A stretch of 64,000 bases of DNA, from NCBI GenBank assembly GCA_963070105.1, contig OY718808.1, positions 2,220,238-2,284,237 on the forward strand, written 5' to 3'. The notes beneath the pieces were generated by a model. It was not told the DNA's origin and did not search any database. It saw nothing but the letters and a program-made list of their open reading frames with translations. This DNA is from Litomosoides sigmodontis (taxonomy: Eukaryota > Nematoda > Chromadorea > Rhabditida > Onchocercidae). The position numbers were made by a program, and so were the translations under genes. Shown in pieces: positions 47,619 through 64,000 of the stretch (position 1 is its first letter; every line of letters begins with the position of its first letter).

Positions 47619-49495
47619 TATCTATGAAATGAAAAAAAAAATTACACAAAATTAATTTTTCAATTGCAAAAATTGGGTTTTTTTTTTCAAAGCATTAAAA
47701 CTATTAGCTAACTAGTTTAATTTGTACTAATTTAGTTGATATTACATCGCTGGGAGGATATCAAGTGGCTAGGGCATAACCGGTTCGAACTAATTCAACT
47801 AGATATTGCCAATTACTTCTCATTGAGATTTCATTCAGTTCTAAGAGTTCTAAATTTTCAAATTTATTTAAAATATTTGGGAGATAGCGAACGTGGAAAC
47901 GTGTAACTTATCATTTTCATCAAATTTTAGTAAATTATTTAGTGATTTGTTAGTAGCAGACAGTTACATTTAGCTCATTGAATTTAAATACGCAACTAAT
48001 TAGCTAAGCAATTGACATATGTTTTGTGCTTTGAAAAGCTTTATCCGGGCTTTTTTTTCAGGAATAATAACTTTTTCCGGAAATTTTTTTCGTTTATTTA
48101 TCGAATAGTTCATTGAGCAATCAGTGCAATAATTCTCACATGCAATTATAACTGAATATGCCTGCCATGATAAGCCCTAAATAATTATCATAGAATCTTG
48201 CTATGAATAGATTTCTAAAATCTGTTGATTTCAATTTCAAAGTGAAATTTGAAGTTCGAAATTAAACTTCAAGAGCACGACGTATAACTTTGCTAAATGA
48301 ATCATAGTAGCGAAAGTAAAAAAAAAATTGAGTTTTTCATTTTAAAGCAAATGCAATTGTTAAGCTCATTCTAATTTGTACCATATAGAATGGAAAATTT
48401 TGGAGAAGGAAAAATTTTTTGACAAAAATACAAAAACTTAAAATTTTTAAAAATAATATCACTGAGGTGCATCGAAGTCTTCGTCAACAGTCACAATTTC
48501 TCCATATAAAGAATTGCCAATAACTAACAAAAAAAAAATTGTGCAAATTCGAAACAATGCTAATTTTGCTCCATCACTGAAACTTCATGAAGCAGTTTAG
48601 AGGAGGGCGCTGATTGATTGCATGATGGAAATGAGGTAAAGATGAGGTGACGAAACGATTGTGAAGTGTGAAATTTTGTGATGCTAACGATGAGTTATCA
48701 CTGTATTCGAAATTCACGCAGCAAAACAAGCTATTAGCAAAAATCGGCAACATAAAGGACAAATGATAAAGTCTCTAATTCATCCTTGAAATTGAAAAGT
48801 TTGATGAAAGAATAAAGTTTGGAGGAAAGGTCATTGCTTGAGTGTATCACATGAAATTATTCACGCAAAGCGTCACTTTTCGTTTGCAAAAAAAAAAATG
48901 AAAAGAAAGGAAAAATTCAATTTTAATGCGAAATTGTCACATCTTTTTGTTCTGCTTTACGACCACACAATTTTACCTTTCAAACTTTCAAGGTTGGTAA
49001 TTTTGCAAAATTTCTACTTTGTACTTCTTCTATATGCATGCATCATTTGTGCAGGAATCATCGATGAACTAGCTATTTTTAGTCTTACAAAGTAACAAGA
49101 GAAAAAAAGGAGCGAAAAGTCAAGAAGAATTCAAAATGTTAATGTCAACAAATAATTTCCAAAAATACATTTCAAATTTTTGTTGAATTATAAATTTCAA
49201 TCATTTTTATGCAATTCTTTTTTTTTGAAAAAAAAATGTTTCAATCATTACTGCCTTTTCATCTTTCTTTGTAACATTTACAGCAATTGCCATGCTAATT
49301 GTACCAAGTTATCTGATAGGCAACACCTGGTATAGCACTCGGTAGAACATTTCTAACTTAAACTATTCGTCGTAACACATTTTAATTTTGTTTATTTGCA
49401 TAAATGTGAACTCAACTCCTCCACCATTACATTCCCCTCAGAAATAACCGTGCAGCAATTTAGCAATTTCTGTGACTTTAAGTAGGAGTTGTAGT

Positions 49496-49541
<46 letters not shown>

Positions 49542-50216
49542 CTAGCACGCAACTATTCGCTTTAAAAGTTTTGTTTAGACGAAGGACACGAATTCCATCG
49601 TCCATTTGAGAATTGAATTTTGTAAGCGAGCAGCAGCATCTCTTGCAAGCAAGCGACCATTTTAATCCTTTTTCATTGAAATACTCAAATGTGAGTTAGG
49701 CTGAGCTGTGAGGATCATTGATGTGATTCTCGACAATTCTTCTTTAATCTCTTTTTTCATTTACCAATTATATTAGCAAACTGTTTTAGTCGCATTTCTT
49801 TCATATACTCAGATCTGTGATGAGCTAAGCAGTGAAGTGATCATCGATGTGATTTCAAAAAATTTTTTTTTTCAATTGCTTGTGCGTTTTTTTTTTCACC
49901 AATTACATTAGCAATTCAATGTTTTTGACACATTGTCATTTTTTTTGGTTAATTAAATTTTTTGAAAATTTGAAATTTTTAAATTTTATATTCTTACATG
50001 TTGCTGCTTTAGTTCGCAACAGTTTAAGTTTGAGAAAAGAAAAACTGTTTCATTTGTTAGTGATGAAATGAAATGAGAAAATTGATCGACGTTGGTTCGT
50101 TTTCTTTTCTTTCAGATAGCCTAAAATTAAATTGCATTGCATTTGCTTAATTTGAATTAGGGTTTCTTGTGCATGAAAATTTTTTTTTTGAAAATTTATT
50201 GTTTTCATTAATTGAA
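47619..50216. other. Intergenic region with CAG/TAG triplet run
   Basis: About 2.6 kb between two plus-strand genes. It contains a CAG run at 49496-49528 followed by TAG triplets to about 49540, and otherwise AT-rich sequence. Several frames of 60-85 codons show no domain or conserved motif. No gene can be supported. Confidence 0.6.
49496..49541. repeat. (CAG)n/(TAG)n triplet run
   Basis: About eleven CAG triplets followed by TAG triplets, non-coding. Confidence 0.93.
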
Positions 50217-50227
50217 GTAATTGACAG
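50217..50227 (+). other. Probable SL trans-splice acceptor, C-x3-C protein
   Basis: GTAATTGACAG ends at 50227, only 2 nt before the ATG of the signal-peptide exon. Such very short leaders are typical of trans-spliced nematode genes. Confidence 0.6.
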
Positions 50228-50229
50228 GC

Positions 50230-53200
50230 ATGAATTTTGGATTCGTTGCTTATCACTTGCTGTGTCTCTTCCTCAATAGCTTGGAAGTTTCTCCTGAAAC
50301 GGTCTGTTCATATTTATTAAATTAATTTGATTTCTATTAAAATGTCTCATAATTTTCAACCGGAAAATATTTTATATTTAAGCTATTTAAATTAATCGCT
50401 GAAAAAGAATTAAGATAATAGCTAGCAGCTTTTTGTCCACAACATAGACTTCATTGGCATAATTGAAAGTGTAATTTTTTGTAAAAAGAGTATTTAATGA
50501 CGTTATTTCACGTTGATTAATGAGAATGCGTGAGATGCGTATTAATTAGATTGATAGTGCAGTAAATGTGTTCAAATGAATGTGATAATTGGAAATTCAA
50601 ATACGATAATTGGGAGTCATTATATTTTAATTAATTAAAAATTTTACAAATTTACGAGAATTTTGACAGTTGCAGTGATGCTTTTTTTTTTCTGATTTCT
50701 CATCGCTGTAAAATGCGATACGATGTGGACAGTGAATTAGTACGAAAATTTAATCAATTTGAATTGAGGAATACTTGCCTTTAGTTATTGAAGAAACTAG
50801 CCGTTTGTTTTCTTGCCATCTTGCTATTTCCGTGAAGCAAATGTTTGTTTGCTTAACCTGAAATGTGGTCGTGATTAAGTCGACGGAAAGTGTATTTACA
50901 CAACATGACAGACGTCATTGCATAATTGAATTGAACGGGTACCGTCTCATCGGCTACATTAGACTTCGAAATTCAAATTGCACAAATTTTAGAAATGCAT
51001 TGAAATTTAGCGCAATTGATTTTCAGCTATTATCCCAAAAGTTTTTGGGATAATAGTTTTTATATTTATAAATTCTCTTCTTTGCAATTAAAAACTTTTC
51101 AAATTATTAAATTTCCAAAAAATTTTCCTTCAAAATTTCAAATACAAAAAAACTTTTAAAAAAATTGAATTATTTTCAAAATTGAAAATTTTCCAAAATA
51201 TATGCACATATCAATAAAATTTTTACGTAAGTATTAAAATGCTAGAAAAACCATTTAGCACTGTCTTAATTTATTCCATAAAATTAATTCTAAAAATTAA
51301 AGTGCAGAAAAAATTGATGAAATTTTAATTTTTTCATAAAAAATTGATAAAATTGAGAGCAAAAAAAATAGCACTATTCTTCTAAAGCACTGCAATGATA
51401 ATCTAATTTTAATTTTAACTCGTTTTTTTCTTACTTGATCATTCATTGCTTATAGAATGTGACAAAATTTATTGGACGAGTGAAGCGGCAGTGTTGCATG
51501 CAAATGGCTGCATGCTGCGGAACGCAACAACAGCAACAGCAGCAGCAGCAGCAACCACCGGTACCAGTTGTACCGTTAGTACCACCGCATCTGATGCAAC
51601 CAACATCATTCATCCAGCAAGAAAAACAGTGCAATTGTGCTAATTTACTCGCGCAAGTTTGTTTCACACCTGATTTCTCGCAAAACCATTATTGTAAATA
51701 TGGTAGAGTAAAAATTTGTTTTTTTTTAAAAAAAGAAAAGGAAAAGTTGAATTTTTCCTTAAAAAAAAAACCAACAAATTAAGCTTTAAACTCATCGTTT
51801 ACATTGGAGTATGAAGGCAGAGATATTTTTGGCAACGTGGTTTTTTTTTTTCATTTAACAGTGATGTGAAATATGATAAACTAGTAATATATGTGTAAAA
51901 TGAATTATGGTCAAATATCCAATTAATTACCGGTTTTTTTAATTCATTCCCACTGCACGAGTAAAGCGTGTATGAGTGAAATGTTCTAGCAAAATAATAC
52001 GATATGAGTAAAGCGATAGGAATGGAAAATAATTTCGACATTTCTCGGTAAATTTTGTTAGAAAAAAAAAATTTCTTGCAATTATAGGTGAAAGCATGTG
52101 ATTGTGCAAACATTCATCAGAATCAGTGCGGTTGCATGCCAGCTGCAAATCCAAACTGCAACTGCGTTGCACTGCAGGAGCAGCATGCAAATTGTGGATG
52201 TGGACCACTTAATTATGATGTAACTACAGTATTTGTCATTTTTAATTTATGTAGTTTAGAATGAGATCGAAAAATTCATCCTAACATCCTATAACTTTCA
52301 CTCCTATCAATTACTACCATCCCCTACACTAAGCACTATTATTTCACATCTAAAATGTCATTCACCTAATGTACCTAAAACGAGAGGTAAATTTGTTAAA
52401 ATTTCCGCTTAGGCATCTACCGATTAACTACCATCTGTCCCTGGAAGAACTGGTCATGTACGATACTTCCTGATGTTTAGTTTAGTGCAGTAAAAGTAAT
52501 GGATGGTTTTCAGTTAAATAGTTAATTATCAGGTAACGTGTAATTGTCCACAGCAAAGGAATCGTTGCATGCCTGAATGCATGCCTGATTGCTTGCAACA
52601 ATGTGTTGACCAGCAACAGCTTGCAATCGCAAACAATCACTATCAGCAGCAACAGCAACAACTACTGCAAGTGGAAATGATGCAAAGAAGCGCAGCTAAT
52701 CCGTTTGCACCACCACCAAGTGACGGACAGGTAACTGCAATCATCTGAAATGACTTTATCTTCAATACGTGAGCAAGAGTAACTGTAAATGGGATTTAGT
52801 TACAGTGCATACCATTTTGCATGCCGCTATGCGAGCAGCACTGTGTGCGAATGTTCGAGTCAAGTCAAATGCAACCGTACTTCCAACCCGTTATGCTGCA
52901 ACCGCAATCTCAGCCATCAATTTTTGCAATGAAGCCTGAGCTTCTCTATCTCCTTCAAGCTCAACAACAGCAGCAGCAGCAGCTGCAGCAGCAGCAACCA
53001 TCAATTTTCCCGATGCCTCCGCAAGATCGATCTTCGCTGCCGCTTCCGCTTCCGCTTCAACCTTGTCCACCTGGTTGCGCATCTAATTGTCAGTCGCAGT
53101 GCAACACTCCGAATTGCTGTCAAATGTGCCAAAATTTGTCACCATGTGGTCGGCCTAGTACTGCACCAGGTCAGCAACCAATTCCAGTCGTACAAATGCA

Positions 53201-53590
53201 ACAACCGCAATGCGTACCAACCTGTATGCCATCTTGTGAATCACAGTGCATTCAGCAAGCTTGCGCACCTGCTTGTCAACCAATGTGCGAACCACAATGC
53301 ATGCAAAAAGTGAGGAATCAGGTAGTGCTTCGTACGCAGAAACAAGCGCAGCTAACGCAATTCTCATCTCAACAACAACAACAACAACCAGGTGGTCACC
53401 TCTCACCTCAATCAGTGCAACCGCTACGACCACCTCCACTACCTCAGAAGCACTGTATACAGCAATGTATGCCTGAGTGTTTGCATGAATGCGTGGAAAG
53501 GTTTTGCGATGCTGCGTGTAGACCTGCTTGTTTACCGCAATGCATAGAGCAACAACGGAAAGTGTTCCTCGTCACTCAGCAACATCAACA

Positions 53591-53622
<32 letters not shown>

Positions 53623-54430
53623 GTACGGCAGAATGCCAACCAGAATGTCAACCGGCGTGTATTGCGCAAGCTTGCGTATTAGCATGTCAACCAATGTGCA
53701 ATCCTGAATGCACACAGCAACAGAAACCGATCATCGTAACCACCGAAACAACACCTGCCAAGATCTGCTCATCACGATGTATGCCGCACTGCTCACCAAA
53801 CTGTTTACGTGAGCAGCAACAACGGCAACAGAATCAGTTCCGTCCGCAATGTCCGCAAGTGTGTCAACCGTCTTGCAAGCAAGAGTGCGTGGAAAAGCAA
53901 CAAGAACTGTGCTTCAAAACATGCCTACCGTCATGCCAAACATCTTGTAACAAAAATGCACGTTGTGTGCTAGAATGTAGCGCAAATTGTGAAATTGCAT
54001 GTATGGATTTTACGCAACAATTTCCGCAAGGTGTACCGCCGTATAAGCAACACTCACCGGAATATGAGAAAATGCAAGGATGTGGCATACCATGTAAGGT
54101 ATGAATTTATCAGTAAAACATTCATATTTTCAAAAGTTACATCCAACTACCAATCTCTCATTTCACACCTCTCATATGTTTCAAACATCGTTTCCATATA
54201 CTGGTTTATTTTAGGCTGCGGAACCATTCCGTTGCGTACCGCAATGTCAGCCAACATGCATGAAATCATGCATTGAACAGCAAACATCCGGTGACTACCA
54301 ACAACTTCAACCATTAAGGGATTGCACGCAGCAACAGCCTGATGGATGTTCATGCATGCTCGGTTACACGCCATGCTCGCAAAATAATTGCTGCTTAAGG
54401 CGACGATTTCAGGTCACGCGAAAACAATAG
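50230..54430 (+). CDS. Cys/Gln-rich C-x3-C repeat secreted protein (ABU/PQN-like)
   Basis: Exons: 50230-50301, 51456-51656, 52088-52219, 52533-52730, 52806-54098, 54215-54430; all are multiples of three with phase-0 joins, sum 2112 bp (703 aa). The first exon (24 aa, MNFGFVAYHLLCLFLNSLEV) is a signal peptide; its assignment is the least certain part. RVKR (about 34-37) just before QCC looks like a furin site. The rest alternates Gln tracts, encoded by mixed CAG/CAA, with about ten clusters of C-x3-C-x3-C such as CMPECMPDC, CVPTCMPSC, CQPECQPAC and CVPQCQPTC. The fullest module is about 30 residues: four Cys, then QAC, then three more Cys at x3 spacing. This matches the Pfam Cysteine-rich (C_tripleX) repeat and the nematode ABU/PQN paralog group, linked in C. 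elegans to pharyngeal cuticle and ER stress. A structural, disulfide- or aggregation-based role outside the cell is inferred. There are no membrane segments beyond the signal peptide. Confidence 0.88.
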
Positions 54431-56003
54431 CTTCTGCACCTATTTGCATGCTACAGTTGTTGCAGCAATTCAAAGTACACTTGCAAGAGTGAAAGTGATT
54501 GCCTGATACGATCGTGTCAAATTTATTGTGTTAATTCAATTAACAATTGTTTCATGTTGCTTTTCCTCACGCCTAATTTGGGTGAGAGCATTTGAAATTT
54601 TCCTCATCAATGAAACGAAATTATTTTGCTAAATTATAATTCCTTCATGTACTGCAATGTTAATCATTTATTTATTGTCAATTTTAATTTTTTAAGTGTT
54701 AATTTAAAATAGAAAATAAGTAAACATCGCATTGGTAAATTAAAAGTTGTAATTGTACGCAAATGTTTTCGCGTAGATTTCACTACATTATGCACTTTTA
54801 AACTTCTGCTACATTATGGTGGTTTTCACGGATTTCTACGTGTTACCAATGTGCGGTACTGCGAGCACGCTTCCACATCACTTTTCTTGCTAATCTTAGC
54901 AAACAATATTTGCATAAATTAAATTTCAATTGTATGGCATGAACCAAAAAAAAAAATTACACTTTATTCATTCTCATGACACATACATGAATGAATACAC
55001 ATTGAGTGAGTATTTCCTTCTTTTTTCCGTTGTGCTATGGAACGTTAATTAATTTTAATTTAATTCTCCCAGCACAAAGTGCTATTAGTATTTTAGTAAA
55101 ATGTTTGAAAAAAGTAAAATTTCCATAGGTAGTGGTAAAATTTGAAATAGCAAAATTTAGAGATTTCATTGGGAAATAATTAAATATGGAATGATTCGTA
55201 GAACCAAATACATTGTTAGAAAAAAAAGAAGAAGGGGTACAACTCAATTTAAAAAAAGAAACAACTCAGCTTTATTAAATAACTCTGAGATTAATTTGAC
55301 CTTTTGTAATGTGAACTCTTCAAAATTATTGATCGCAAATTTAAATTTTGAAAATATACACAAAGCATCGAGTACAATAAAGAAAAAGAAAATCAGTTCT
55401 TCTAAACGTGCAACTTGCGTTTCATCTTATTTTAATAGTTTGGAGTTAAGCACTCTTGATTTGTAATAATTTCAGTTTGATAATTCCGTTACATCAATAG
55501 CTTATCATAGAAATATACGTGGACGCGTCAGATCATATTTTCACTTTCTACAGTGATTTTCGAAAAAAGCCGAAAATTAAAGTGAAAATGAAATTTGTCA
55601 ACCTATTCATGTTAATTTCTGTTCATTTGTTTGTCCACTTGCAATTAATCAAATTCATTTAAGAATGTAAATGTGTAAAATATTTAATATCTATTTCTAA
55701 TATTGCATACATTTGAAAATTCTAAGTGAAATTGCATAAAATTTCAACAAAATCTACCTCCCTGCAAAATTTTCTCGAACATTCACCGATAGATGAAACA
55801 AGATCTTCTTTTTAACTTTATTGTACTTAATTACAAATATTTGCTAGCTTTTACTTGTCAATTAGAAATGACTAGCTTTTCCAATCAGAGTTTTTATAAT
55901 TAAAATTAAAAATGGAAGAAGAAGGGATGAAAGATTGCGGAAAAAACCGGGAATGTTTGGTCTCTGAAGCTTCTCTGTTGCTTTCTTTTTCTGGAAATTT
56001 ATT
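54431..56003. other. Convergent intergenic spacer
   Basis: Lies between the stop codons of the C-x3-C gene (plus) and the receptor gene (minus), so it should hold both 3' UTRs. A 91-codon Lys/Asn-rich plus frame at 55191-55466 has no recognisable domain and is probably chance. Confidence 0.65.
55817..55822 (-). terminator. Candidate poly(A) signal AATAAA, receptor gene
   Basis: AATAAA on the minus strand, 182 bp after the receptor stop codon. This is a plausible 3' UTR length; chance is not excluded in AT-rich sequence. Confidence 0.45.
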
Positions 56004-63896
<7,893 letters not shown>

Positions 63897-64000
63897 CTAA
63901 AAACTCATATCATCCTCCTCCACACCGCTAAAATTATATGCAAAAAAATTTCGCCGAAATTTGAATGAACAAGAAGGAAAAAATTTCAATTGAACCAAAT

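Noticed and set aside
52891..53476. Antisense and shifted frames rich in Ala, Val and Thr
   Set aside because: Shadows of the Gln/Cys codons of the C-x3-C gene.
55191..55466. 91-codon Lys/Asn-rich plus frame
   Set aside because: Composition follows local AT content and no motif is recognisable; lies in the convergent 3' UTR spacer.

Overview
The window looks like nuclear DNA of a nematode. It is very AT-rich and rich in simple repeats. Genes are cut into many small exons with TTTCAG/TTTTAG-type acceptors, and five of the seven genes have an acceptor-like site a few bases before the start codon, as expected for spliced-leader trans-splicing. Several families are nematode-restricted (Clc-like tetraspan, C-x3-C repeat protein). 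The EDEM2-like gene followed directly by mitochondrial aspartyl-tRNA synthetase matches, from memory, the C. elegans pair F10C2.5/F10C2.6. The species cannot be fixed from sequence alone; a parasitic clade III worm is possible.

Seven protein-coding genes could be assembled exon by exon, and in each the exon lengths sum to an intact reading frame. Minus strand: a Cys-loop ligand-gated anion channel subunit (2766-13867), a Clc-like four-transmembrane protein (20050-22889) and the C-terminal 718 residues of a fibronectin III/EGF type I membrane receptor (56004-63896, N-terminus beyond the right edge). Plus strand: an EDEM2-like ER mannosidase (32843-38281), mitochondrial aspartyl-tRNA synthetase (39051-43080), a cysteine-rich secreted or GPI-anchored protein (45123-47618) and a Cys/Gln-rich C-x3-C repeat protein of ABU/PQN type (50230-54430).

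The rest is AT-rich non-coding sequence: about 6 kb upstream of the channel, about 10 kb between the divergent Clc-like and EDEM2 genes, and shorter spacers. Large repeats lie in introns or spacers: 35 copies of a 31-bp unit in the last channel intron, (TAA)291 in channel intron 1, (TAGA)108 in the 10-kb spacer and (ATT)638 in a receptor intron. The long Ile/Tyr open frames over the triplet arrays are artefacts.

Points most worth a second look: the 31-bp array, whose unit is a palindrome of two TGATAA GATA-factor sites (about 70 sites in one intron); three splice sites one base away from canonical in otherwise intact genes; a 168-bp fold-back element; a uORF whose stop overlaps the EDEM2 start; and the modular C-x3-C protein with a furin-like site.
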